The translations under genes and the position numbers were made by a program. DNA of 64,000 bases from Siniperca chuatsi (Eukaryota > Chordata > Actinopteri > Centrarchiformes > Sinipercidae), in NCBI RefSeq assembly GCF_020085105.1, contig NC_058051.1, forward strand, positions 25,639,455 to 25,703,454, read 5' to 3'. The notes below the pieces were generated by a model, which was not told the origin of the DNA, searched no databases, and saw only the letters and a list, made by a program, of their open reading frames with translations. Below are positions 17,331 to 28,999 of this stretch, one piece after another (within the stretch, counting starts at the first letter, position 1; the number at the start of each line of letters is the position of its first letter).

Positions 17331-19864
17331 TTTGTTTTTCTTTTTAGCAACTTGTAGATGTGATGAGTTCTTTCATTTCATGGTACCATTATCGCATTAA
17401 AAGTAATCACTGTGTTAATGTGTTAATTATTTCAAAAGATATTGACCTTTATGGAATGATAAAAACTACAAACAGAGTTTGAAACTGAGGCTGCAGAAAC
17501 GCACCAAGATATCTGTATTTTTTATATTTTTAATATGTTTTTTTTGTGGGAAAGGAAGGAAGGAATTAAATAAAATTTCATAAACAGTATCATAAACCAA
17601 AGCTGGAACAAGAAGATAAAGCTTTAGAAAGATAAAGAAATTTGACCTTCCTTCTGAACATGCCATCAAGACAAAGATAGATTGGCAGCTATCGTGTTGG
17701 ACAGATATGCAAATGAATGTCATCAGTGAGGTGTTTTATCATCCCATCAACTCATTAAACAGAGCGGCAGGTACTGTTTGCTCTCCTGTCTTCTTATTAG
17801 ATAAAAACCGCAGTGTGATGACTACAGATACCAGCTCCTTACTGAGCCGTTCAGTATCAGCGGGGAAATTAGACAAGACAATGCAAAACAACGCAGTGTG
17901 GTGCAACGCTAAGGGAACTCATTAGAACACTACAGCATGGGAGGAAGCCACATGATGCTTTGCAACATGTCATCAGGGGCGTTGTGAGTGTTATTACACA
18001 ATCATAATTTGATAGCTTGTGCACAGTTACTTTATTAATTTTGTGAATCTTGCAGGATAAACTCATGGGCCAAAGAGGACATAAATGAGGAAAGGCTTTA
18101 ATGCAATATGGTGAATCAGAGTTAATGATTTGATGCAGCTTAAATTGATCCATTAAGTTGTATATTTGTGTATTGAATTATCATTTCAGGGGGGGATTGC
18201 CATTTCATGTTGCTTGGGTCTTTCTCCAATGCACCAGTCTATTTGCCAAGATCCCCATCTACATTGATAGGATGTCAATATAGCTGTGAATGTGTGGTTG
18301 TAACCACAGCAGCCCTGTTTTTGTAGGAGACAGGGTTGTTTTTGAAGTGATGATTAGATTTATGCACAGTAAGAGTAAAGGACCGCTTGAAAACTCTACA
18401 AGAACCATCAGTTTCACTTCAGTTTCATCTTACACACTGTATTAAAGTCAGGCCTGATGGATTGAAGTGTCATGAGTTTGGCTCAGCTGATACTTGAATC
18501 AGACTTTAGAGACAACGAGCAGCCGTGCACAAGTGTCGACAATATGTCTGTCAGACAGGGCAGGCTGAGACCATCAACCACACAAGCATCAGTGAAATTG
18601 CCCCCTGCTTCAACTGCATAATATATCAGAATCATTAACACAAACATTTGCAAATTAGCTTTCCAGTGAGCTCTACATGAAAGCGCTCCATACAGTTCTC
18701 CATATAATACTTATTAACCTCAAAACACAAAGCTTACAAACTGAAAACAAGGGGGAACCGTGAATAGAAAAATCGGTGGGTTTGAATTTCAGTGGTTTTC
18801 ACTCATATTGTGGTTCAAACCATTTTGGTTTGCTCTCTTGTTGTGTAGTGTCCCATGGGTACAGCTGTCTCTGGTGCAGAGGAAACACACCTGTCTGAAG
18901 CTCAGAGGAGAAAGCGCCTGCTTTTATCTCAATAAACAGACAAGCCAGGCAGCCATTATCCAAAGCCCTTTACTGCTTTTGTTTACCTCTCTATCATGAC
19001 TCACCTGTCATCAGGGGAATTTACTTGTGGTGGTGATCTATTATCTCTTTTAAATTAGAGCTAAATTAAATTGAAGATTGACAGCAAGCCAATTGCCTGG
19101 ACTTTGAACAGCGTGTCATGATATTAAACTTAGGGACAGCAATATATGTTTTTATTTAAACATATATTGCAGTAATTAAATATCACACAATATGCTTTAT
19201 GCCATGCAGTAGAAATCCTTTAAAAAATGTTTTTTTTTCATAAGTGAACAGCAATTTAATCATAAAATATAAAACGCAGAGTTGCAGTGGAAGTGTCTTT
19301 TTGTTGCGCATCAACATGCATGCAAGTACCCAAGACATTACACTCACAGCTATGGCCATTTAACATGTGTAGGCTTATGAAGCATTTTCCCGTTGTTGTG
19401 ACAACAGCACTGCTTGGTGATTCATTGTGCCTTACTCTCTAAAAACAGCTGTCTAACTGCACCACATTATGACCATCTACTCACCTCTTGCATTTAACAA
19501 CTTGAAATCTTCATGGTGTAACTGCTTCTCCACAGCTGCTCTTAGAGGTAAAGCAATAAAAAACAATATGCAGTATTTGTCATTCTTGAAGATATTTGTA
19601 GATATTTGTGTAAAAGTAAAAATGTTACTCACTCAATATATTCCAGTACTTGGGTAATTACAACAAAAATGATCATGAATGGTCTTTTCATATTCTACCT
19701 AAGAATCTGAATGCAGAATGGCTTTTACTGCTCTCTCTCTCTATGTATATCACTGTGTTAAAACAATATATAAATATTCACATTATTTTCTACTATTACA
19801 GCATGCAGCAGATTTATCACAGCCATTAAAAACTGCTTATATGTAGAGTTATTAAAACTGCAAT

Positions 19865-19897
19865 TCTCAACTGTAATTTCAATAATTACAGTTGAGA
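19865..19897. other. Perfect 14-bp inverted repeat (hairpin)
   Basis: TCTCAACTGTAATT is followed by a 5-base loop (TCAAT) and its exact reverse complement AATTACAGTTGAGA. There are no flanking repeats or genes. Confidence 0.8.
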
Positions 19898-22426
19898 GCC
19901 TGCTGTAATGACCTGTCGTGACCACAGGATGGCACTGTGGCTTTATCTGTAAACCCACAGAGCTGCTCTTGTCTGATCAGCAGTAAAAACTTTGAAGAAG
20001 TCTCAGATTCCCCCAAGGAAACCATGAAAGACAAAGTTGTGAAAGCTGGAACCAAGGCGATTAAAAAAAAGTATGACTGTAAAAGAGCTGGTGTTGTGAT
20101 CTTGTTTCCTGTGATCCATATATATTGAGCAATGGGAGAGTGATGGTTGAGTGGGGACTGCAGCACCTCAGTGGCCCTGCAGATGAATGAAGATGCAAAT
20201 GGAGGGAGGGGAAAGTTAAAGCCTTTAGTGACACTAAGCACACCCCAGAGGCCCTAGTGCAGAACGCTCAGCCTCAGCACAACAAGGACACAGCCCCTCT
20301 GTCTAAGCGTCCCCTTGTCACGTATCACAGCCCGTCCATCTACATTTTCATCCAGACAAATACTTGACTCCTTATGCTGTGCTGAGCCAATGACAAGAGA
20401 CAGATGTGCCCTCCTCAGAGAATCCAGTTTGATAAGCTGCTGCTCCACAAACTATTAAATAACCCAAAAGAAACCACCGGAATAAAAAACTGAAAAAGTC
20501 CTATTTTACATAAGAATGGACATGCCTGGAAACCGTACCCTCACGCGTTGGCTTCGCCTTGGCTGTAAATGTCAATTTCATGTCAGATTCCCTCTCTATT
20601 CATCCATGACGTCTGTGATTGCTTCATCCCTTTGCATGAGAATGGCTTGAAATGAATGTTGGCCTATTCTGGTGCTCATTTACAGTGCCCTGTAAATGAA
20701 ATGCATCTTAAAGGACCAGCAGACAATCACATGATCAGGTTCTGCTTTATAGAATATGAAATTGTGCACTGTACTGTATATTTCTAAAGTTATGCAGTGT
20801 GCCTCAACAGGCTCGAGGTGTTTATAGTTTTCTTTATCCACTAAGAGCAGCTTCCTGGTGGGACCGTGGCTACGCTATGGAGTGTCGCAACCATGATGCA
20901 GGCCCCATGTGGCATGCTGTTTCTGTGAGTCATTCAGGCATATGGTACTCTGGCTTTCCTCTCCACTGGTTACAGATATACAGGTGAGCCCACAGCAGGT
21001 GAACCTGTCATAGTCAGCACCTGCAGGATCCTAACAGCCAGCAGGGGAAAACTGAAGGACAGAGGAAGTTTTGTTGTGAAGAGTTCTGCTGTGCCACCTG
21101 GGAAGCTTAGTGATGAAGGTGAAACACAATGTTGTCCTAAAGACACATGGTGAGAAATCCAAACAAAATGTCATTACTATAATGTTACTGGTTTTTCTTT
21201 ATGTGGCAAATATATAAAAAAGATTTTCTTCAAAATTCTAAGCATTTACTATACATTGGTTTATGCATTCAATTATTAAGACAATTCCAATCCAACAAGA
21301 GCATTTAGTATAATAATGATATGGAGGAAGAACATGCAGTATGTGTCATATTATTTAGGTCATTATTTAGGTAATAAGTCAAAACAGCCCTTTTAGCCTT
21401 TTAGAATGTTGCTCATACAGTTCTGCTTGGCACTGTAATTTGTTTAAATGTTGATTTATGAACTAATTGTCTGTAATTGCTGCTTAGTGCCACTGTTAAT
21501 CCAAGCTGTCTGCCTCCTAAAGCACATTAGGTCAGATTTGTATAATGAAGTAATTAGTTCAATTACGAAGAAGAAAGTAGGGATAGCATAAGAAACTGGG
21601 AACTAGGCGCTAGAAAGTACTCCCGTGCCATGAGCGTGTTTTCTGTCTTACTATTAGAAAACGTACTCTGCAGAATATATAAAAAATAGCCTCGTTGTGA
21701 GCAAATTATTTTCTTATTTAAAGCTTGCACATGTCAACAAAGTTAATATGAATATTTTTATAGTTTGGTTTTCGATGTGAGTTTCTGGACCGACTTTGCT
21801 GCAGCATCTCGTATATCAAGTTATCTGAGCTTGCTAACAATCCTCGCTACTTCACAAGTTCAAAAAATATAGCTCTGTGTTTTCTATTTGGCTTCTGTCA
21901 CCCACCAGAAGCTGCCATCACAACCAAGAGTGCTCCATTGTCTGCTAGCATTGTCATTGTTATTAGTCTTTTGGATTGCCTGTGGAGGTATCGGCAGGCT
22001 CCGGGGGAAGCAGGCGCCAGGCTGGATAATTAGTTGTTCTTCGATGCCAGACGGGCACATTGCCGTCACTTGGAGGGGAAATGGAAAGTGGCATCACTAT
22101 CACAGTAACACCGGAACAACCTTTGGTGTGAGGGCTGGGTTCCAGCGCATCTGTCACACCACAAGTCATCTACCCACTGGCAAGACAATAATGCTTACCA
22201 GTCTAGCGATACACAGCATGGATAATTAGTTTATCTGAAACGGAATTATTCTCGTCATATTTGTCATAATTAGTTGTGGTGTGGTGGAATCGATATTGAG
22301 TTTCTGTATTGGTTCTGCTGATCATTGTGGACAAAGAGACTGGAAGATTTTGGCATTTTAAATCTTCCATAAAAGAGACTTATCTGAAAAACAAATAAAA
22401 AGAAGACAAAATGATCTTTTTTTGCC

Positions 22427-22432
22427 TTTATT
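22427..22432 (-). terminator. Candidate poly(A) signal of the TMDD1-like gene
   Basis: TTTATT on the plus strand (AATAAA on the minus strand) lies about 80 bases beyond the stop codon at 22514-22516, giving a short 3' UTR. Confidence 0.55.
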
Positions 22433-22513
22433 TATGTATGTATGCCAGTTGTAAATGTATGACACAATGTGATGCCGACTTTACTTTTATGGCTTTCTGG
22501 ACAATTTAAACCC

Positions 22514-22813
22514 CTAAACTGTCGATTTTGCAGCCTCTGTCCTCCCTGAAGCTGCATCTTCCAACATTACATCTTCAATCATGAGCTTCCTGCTGGGGCT
22601 GCTGGTGACTCCAGGGTGACGGTTCTGCTGGTTTCTATGGGAGATGTGGATGATGATGAGAAGTAAAGAAACGCCTGTAAGCAAGGTACCCCCAAAGCCC
22701 AGCAGGATGCCATACAAGAGTGGCAGAGCTACATCCAAAGGCCCCTTCTGGTACAGAGGGACAGGAGCCTGCTCCACGATCAGATCCAGGTCACGCCATG
22801 TCAGATCCCTTAC

Positions 22814-22857
<44 letters not shown>

Positions 22858-25800
22858 CACAAACAGGATAGACACACTTATCTCAAAGGACTGTGGGAGC
22901 ATTTTTGTCAAGTTTTAACTTGAATGAGGCACCCCGGAGAATAAAAAAAAAATGGACAGGTGATAATTACATTTTTGAATTTCTACGTATCTTGGGAAAT
23001 ATTCCTCATATAGTGAGAGTGTTGATGTTGAGAAGTAATGAGCTGGAAGCATGCCCACGGCCACCAAATCTAATCTGGCATCTCATCTAAACACTTAATA
23101 GATTCAGGGTTCAGTGAAACATTATATCATTTGTCATTCAGAAAGTCTCCAGAGGGATAACACAAAAATCTCCTCTTGACATCAATAGCTATATAAATAA
23201 GATATTTGGAGTTTAGACATGGCCACAACATGTTAAGACTCAGTTCTCCATCACTAATTCTATTCATACCAAACTAATGCGACTCAAATAACTTTACCTC
23301 TTCTTTTTATGACCCTCTGGTCTTCATGCTGGTGGTCCTTTGTGTCTGATTGTACCGGTGGAAAGTTTAAAGAGTTGACGTATTTGTGATAGTCTTCAAC
23401 GTTGCGTTTCAGGCTCAAGGCTTTGTCCTGGTTGATGTTCTTCCCCACTTCTGTAAACACACAAGCACAGGGCCGATCTAAAAGTATTTCTCTGTCACTT
23501 CAAGTGCTAAAAGTGTATGTATTTTATCCAATAAAAGATTGTACATATGAAATGAATTGTTGTTTTCTTGCCCTGGACATAATTAGTTCTGGCAGGAGAT
23601 CAACTGTTGTCCTTCGGTTCAGAATAAAACAAGATGAATTGCAATTAAGTGTACGATAATTGCTGCATTCTGCATCTACCCCCATGTCTTATAACTCATC
23701 TCTTCCTATCCTCTCCTTGTCTTTTTTTTACTCCAAAGCTGCTGATGAAAGGAGCAGATGGTTTGTTCTGTGGCTTGTGTCAGCTCCACTGAGTCCTCTG
23801 TCAGATAATTTACACCTCCATCTATCCAACGCCACTCGGCTGTGGAGTTGTGTGTACAATGGACTGCAACACATGCCAGAGACTGACAGTGTGCAAAACA
23901 TGCCACTTTTGAAGTTCCAATTAAAACAAATCTCAAGTAATGAAGCAATTACACACTGTTGTTAAAGTCTCACGGAGGCCTTCTTGACCGAAATAAACCA
24001 ATTTTTGGAAATACACAGCCATGTACCCAAATGAGGCTTTGTTCCAATTTCCTTTTGTCAAGGGACATTCTGAGATGTCTGCTCATGAGATTTGCTGCTA
24101 TCAACACAATACTGTACATAAAAAGTGAGCCATTTTAATTTGAAACCCATTACATTAGTAGCACCACACAGAATTATTCTATTTAAAAAGATTATTCACT
24201 GCTACAGGGGGCACATGTGTTCTTTCTGTCTCCATTTGTTTCTTACCAATGGCGATGTCTGTTCTGCCGATGTGCTGCAAGGCGCGAGAAAGCCTGTCGT
24301 AGTAGGTCTGCTCGCCGTACTTCAGCAGCCAGTCTGTCAGGGCTGTCCGGCACTGAGCCTCACTATCTAGTAAACACAAAACATATGGCCCTCAGACAGA
24401 CAGGTCTCTGACAGTCAGCTTGCTGCCAGAAACTCCCCAAGCTGAGCTGGACAAGTGAGAAACAGACAGGTCTCAGGGTGAACTTCATTTCTACCTTATC
24501 ACAGCTTATAGCGTGTGACTCTTAAAGGATAGGTTCACATTGTCCAAAGTCTATCTTAAAACAATACTTACATGTCCACAAATACGTTGAAAGATTTGCC
24601 AGACAGTGTTTCCTTGCTGAGCTGCAGTGAAGGGATAGCAGGACATTTTGTGCTAAAAAGACTAACTTTGAAAGATACCCACTTAATTTGTCTAACACAG
24701 ACTGTTGAGGCCCCATAATAGCTTTAGCTGAACATTAGTAAGCATTATGGCATAGAAGGAGGACTGTGGATTCTGTGCCCCATCACTTACATTGAAATTG
24801 CTTTAAGAAGGCATCTCTTCAGGGCCAGTATCAACAGGAGGAATCATCACAGGGACCAATAACTCTTTCAATGTACATAAGGGCTTATACTGTAAGTATT
24901 GTTTTAATATAGACTTGAAAAAAATGTGAAATGCATGCATTAGACATACAGTGGTGTGAAAAAGTGTTTGCCCCCTTACTTTTACGCCAGATGTAATGTG
25001 ACACACACCTTCCAAAAAGTTCAACTTTTGTCTCGTCAGTCCACAGAGTATTTTCCCAAGTCTTAGGGATCATCAAGATGTTTTCTGGCAAAAATGAGAC
25101 GAGCCTTAATGTTCTTTTTGCTCAGCAGTTTTTGTCTTGGAACTCTGCCATGTAGCCCATTTTTGCCCAGTCTCTTTCTTATGGTGGAGTCATGAACACT
25201 GAACTTAACTGAGGCAAGTGAGTCCTGCAGTTCTTTGGATGTTGTTGTGGGGTCTGAATGGCTGAAGAAGAACGAAATGAAGACTTTGGAGTGGCCTAGT
25301 CAAAGTCCTGACCTGAATCCTATTGAGATGCTGTGGCATGGCCTCAAAAAGGCAGTTAATGCTTGAAATCCCTCCAATATGGCTGAATTACAACAATTAA
25401 TTGCAAAGATGAGTGGGCCAAAATTCCTCCACAGCGCTGTAAAAGACTCATTGCAAGTTATCGCAAACGCTTGCTTGCAGTTGTTGCTGTTAAGGGTGGC
25501 CCAGTTCCCCAGTTGTTAGGTTTAGGGGGCAATCACTTTTTCACACAGGGCCATGTAGGTTTGGATTTTGTTTTCCCTTAATAATAACAACCTTAATTTA
25601 AAAACTGCATTTTGTGTTTACTTGTGTTATCTCTGACTAATATTTAAATTTGTTTGATGATCTGAAACATTTAAGTGTGACACACTTTTTCACACCACTG
25701 TATATGACCTCTGTGGTCTAAAGTGCCTCAGGTCTCAGGTGAGATGTGTTTCAGGTGATGATGAGTACTAACCCACAGCAGAAGAGGTGTCTCTCTTGGC

Positions 25801-26454
25801 TCGCGGCTTGAGATCTAGTTGATTTTTTTCTGGTGAGAGTAGCTCAAGGTGCTGGAAGATGTTCTCTTCCGGGTGAGAGAGGGCGACCAGAAGGTCGTCG
25901 CACTCCTTAGATGTCAGCAACTCTACTAAACGCTCCAGCTGATGGACACCAATGTCTTCTGCCACTAAACAGCCATAACACACACTTTAATCACAATAAG
26001 CGATGTACAAACTTCCGGAAGAACACCAGTTTAGCCAGTAGACGCAACCCTGCTAGACAATAGGACCATAGCTTGTACTCAACCCTCACATGAAGGCATG
26101 ACCATACAGTACACTGTAAATTCCAGTTAATGAAACATAATGCTGACACTACACAACATTTATGCAGCATGCTTGCGCTATCAATCGGCAAGTGCTTCTT
26201 GTGTGGTGTGAAAATGTCATATTACCCTTAGCTGCAGAGAATAGAAACTGAATGATCAACATTTCACAACAGAGAACAGAGCAATTAGGAAATTCAGTCT
26301 CACTGTGAGTTTTTTTCAGTTGACTTCTTTTAACATGCTGGCTAATGATGTAACTGCACCAGCTGTAGGAACATTTGCTCTCACCTGTGTCCTCTCCGAG
26401 TGTTGAACTCAGAAGTAGAAAGACGAAGAAGGGACAGGATTTCCAGACTTTCAT
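22514..26454 (-). CDS. tmdd1: Single-pass membrane protein with a lumenal death-fold-like region, resembling TMDD1; five exons
   Basis: Exons in transcript order: 26454-26385, 25964-25773, 24366-24247, 23450-23298, 22812-22514. All junctions are GT-AG and all introns phase 1; the product is 277 aa. Residues 1-20 are a signal peptide ([20 protein letters not shown]); an in-frame upstream ATG at 26484 is less likely because it adds ten polar residues. Helical residues 25-75 ([25 protein letters not shown]) are followed by a furin-type RAKR at 78-81. A death-fold-like region at about 88-152 has [20 protein letters not shown], then [18 protein letters not shown] second basic site (KRR) is at 176-178, one helix at about 206-235, and a tail of about 40 residues. 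The order places the death-like fold outside the cytosol. Function is unknown to me. The family name is from memory; the exon structure is well supported by frame. Confidence 0.75.
22817..22856. repeat. (CA)20 microsatellite abutting the last 3' splice site of the TMDD1-like gene
   Basis: On the gene's strand this is (TG)20. It runs to within a few bases of the proposed acceptor (GTTAG at 22817-22813) and takes the place of the polypyrimidine tract. Confidence 0.95.
24522..24880. repeat. Dispersed fish repeat in TMDD1-like intron 2
   Basis: The stretch opens with AAAGGATAGGTTCACATTGT and contains CAATACTTACATG, CAGTGTTTCCTTGCTGAGCT, AAAAGACTAACTTTGAAAGA and GGAGGACTGTGGATTCTG. I recognise these as parts of a repeat common in percomorph fish. 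It has no coding capacity and lies just left of the Tc1-type element. Confidence 0.55.
24949..25700. mobile_element. Rearranged, non-autonomous Tc1/mariner-type element
   Basis: Perfect 19-base terminal inverted repeats (CAGTGGTGTGAAAAAGTGT) bound a 752-base element flanked by TA on both sides, as Tc1/mariner integration produces. Two transposase remnants remain. On the minus strand at about 24980-25090 is the catalytic segment with [12 protein letters not shown] and YIWRKSKG. On the plus strand at about 25264-25363 is [20 protein letters not shown], ending in TGA. In an intact transposase both lie on one strand, so part of the element is inverted. The N-terminal DNA-binding part is degraded. 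It is inactive and lies in intron 2 of the minus-strand gene. Confidence 0.85.
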
Positions 26455-26659
26455 GTCAGCTGAAGTAGTCGATACTCGATACATGCTGCTAACAATATAT
26501 GACGTTTATTTTTAAATCTTACAAATGATCTAGAATTTGTTTAAATTGTAAAGAGTGCAACTATGAGTAGCATTCTTTGTCTTTTTGGAACAGCCAATCA
26601 CCATGCAAAAGATATTCATGCCATTGAGAATATGTTTATGGACGCATTACTTGTTAGAA

Positions 26660-26960
26660 GATTTACTAGAAGGCTGGAACTATTATTTTCTTATTGATTA
26701 ATAAACCATTTTTTGATTTGTAAAGTAATTGTTTAGTCTATAAAATGTCCAAAATAAAAACACAATCCCATTGCAAGTTCATGTTCCTTAATGTTTCAAA
26801 TTGCTTATTTAGTCTATATATTCAATTCACAATTATATGAGATGGTCAGAAGCAACAAATCCTCACACTGGAGAACCTAGAGCAGGCTAATGTTTGGATT
26901 TTTTACTTGATAAATTACTTAAACAATACATCGATCATGAAAATTGCCACTGATTAATCT
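26660..26960. mobile_element. Second copy of the GATTAATCG-type MITE
   Basis: CTATTATTTTCTTATTGATT, GTTTAGTCTATAAAATGTCC, CAAATCCTCACACTGGAGAA, GGCTAATGTTTGGATTTTTT and GATTAATCTTCTGACAACTG follow in the order typical of the fish repeat also present, inverted, at 4301-4662. The ends are more degraded. Confidence 0.6.
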
Positions 26961-28089
26961 TCTGACAACTGACATTGACAGGCATCACATTACAAAGTTT
27001 TAATAATGTGATGATGTGAATATTCTGAGATACTTATGAAATAGAATGTAAATATCAGTATTTACAAATGTATTTCAAAGAATTATTATATCAATGTGTT
27101 TGACAGTTGTTTTAGGTAATACAGCTGAGTTCATGATGTGACATACACATCTGTTGCAGGTTAACCAGACCACACAATACTGTATATATCTGGCATCTTC
27201 TTAGGATCTCAGCTTGCACATTGTCGAAACTTCTGTGTTGTGTTGTCTGAGAGACTAGCATTGCTTGCAGCTATGCACTTAAAAGCCTGACATTGCTAAG
27301 TAACTAAAACGCATTTAGAGGCCTTTCGGGGAATAATCCATTCCATGCCATTGAGACTTGGAAAGTGCATTTATATTTATATGAGTGTGCCCAGATGCAT
27401 AACCATGGGCCAAAAATATGTTGTTTTGCTCTGTGGTATTATTATTATTTCACATTTTAAAAAGTCTCCAAAGGAGATTGATTGTCAGGAACCAAAAACA
27501 AAACAGACCCCGGCAGTGAAGGGGCATGCTCACAAGCCTCTAGATGCAATGCTTTGTTTTATTTAAAATTCTATTGAACTTAAAAGCTTTATCCAGACCA
27601 AGTCTGGTTGGAAAACCCTGCAGTTAGCTTTTCAAAAACTACAAAGCCTAGCCTACATATGGAATCTGTATCACTAGCACTACAAAGACAGTAATGCATG
27701 TATTGTGGAATAGAAAATGAAATTGTAATATTGAGGTATGGAAAAGTAAAACAGCAAATACTATTATGTTTGTCTTTGCCTTTGATGTGCACTACTGGAG
27801 AGAAGTGTGCTGGAAGTTGTTGAGATGCATCTCTCTAGCAGGGAGAAACATGTTTAATGACATTATTGTGTGGGCTACACTGAGGGCATGTTTTAAATTG
27901 TTAATAAGCTTCATTTGCCAAACTGTAAAGGTTGTTTGTGTGGGCTGAGTCTCTAATTCTCCATGTTGACTAATGAAAAAAAATCATGCTTTGGGGCTGA
28001 GAACTACAGAAAGTTGGGTGTGGGTGGTATAAAGGTTCTGAAATGATTTGAGATGCTGCACTTGTAGAAAAAAAGAAACACTGGGCACA
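26961..28089. other. Intergenic region, nothing recognised
   Basis: AT-rich non-coding sequence with short chance frames only. I see no repeat family or RNA gene. Confidence 0.5.
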
Positions 28090-28993
28090 AGGTCAGGAAA
28101 TGTATTTATTCATATTACTGAGTTGCTCAGTACAGTATCTTATTGATAAAAATACATGCATAACATATTTTGTTCTATATCTTTCAGGAAAAATACATAC
28201 AATAGATTATGGTACCATATGTCACATAAACAGTATAATCTTGCAAAAAACAAAAACTTCATACAGTTTCCAACATTCAAAATGCAATCAAAATGGAACA
28301 AATTCAGTTACTTCTTTGACTTTTGCCTTCTGGTATTGTGACTGTTAGCTTGTGAAGGTGTATCCCCATGTCTCTTACACTTCACACCACTGAAATCTGG
28401 TTAAATACAGATACAGACTCCGGTGGAATGAAGGATAGAACACATGGAATATTCTTGCAGAAAGTATGGAATATAAGACACAAATATACATAACACAGCC
28501 TTGTTCATTTCCAATCTGACATTTTCGTTGTGATTCTGATTCATCACAGTTTTCCGAAAGTGATGTGCCACAATAAGTGTGTTTATTGGAGGAACACTGA
28601 GTGCCTTAACTTTACTTTCAATGTTAAGCTTCTGGATGGAGGCTGACCCTGGCACCTGGTGCAGAGCAGGCGATTGAGACTGTATGATTTATGAGGAAGC
28701 CTCCGAGGTTGAGGGGGTGGCATTGAGTGCAGCAGGAACTGAATGTTGGCCTCTCCCTTTTCTTGAGTTTAAGTTTGAACCTGAGCCTGAGCGAGACCAG
28801 GCCTGCCCTGCTCTGTGGCTCCAGGGTTTCAGGCTGCTGTTGAAATCCTGGGCTCTGGCACGTTATCACAGGCCTGAGCTGAATGACTGTTTAGTCATCA
28901 GCGATGCAACCCCACCACAGCCCTTCTTGAGCCCACCACTGCCACCAGACACTGCGGCCAGCCTCGCTATCTGTCCGCCCCAGAGTCATGCTC
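28090..28993 (-). other. Candidate terminal exon of an unidentified minus-strand transcript
   Basis: On the minus strand a good acceptor (TTTCCCTAG|GAGC, exon start at 28993) is followed by 370 bases of unusually GC-rich sequence and then AT-rich sequence, ending with AATAAA (28110-28105). Two of the three frames stop within 110 bases, giving tails such as EHDSGADR or GCIADD. An internal frame ends in SEASS. No family is recognised. It could be a last exon and 3' UTR, a non-coding RNA exon, or chance. Confidence 0.25.
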
Positions 28994-28999
28994 CTAGGG

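Larger units (their letters stand above)
14340..22426. other. Intergenic region between slc26a9 and the TMDD1-like gene
   Basis: I find no supported gene in these 8 kb. The region holds a MITE-like repeat (15361-15703), a perfect hairpin (19865-19897) and blocks resembling conserved non-coding elements (about 16600-17330 and 21950-22260). The remaining sequence shows only short chance reading frames. Confidence 0.6.

Noticed and set aside
21888..22229. 113-codon plus-strand frame downstream of the TMDD1-like gene
   Set aside because: No similarity, no splice context. The block looks like non-coding conserved DNA with GATAATTAG words.
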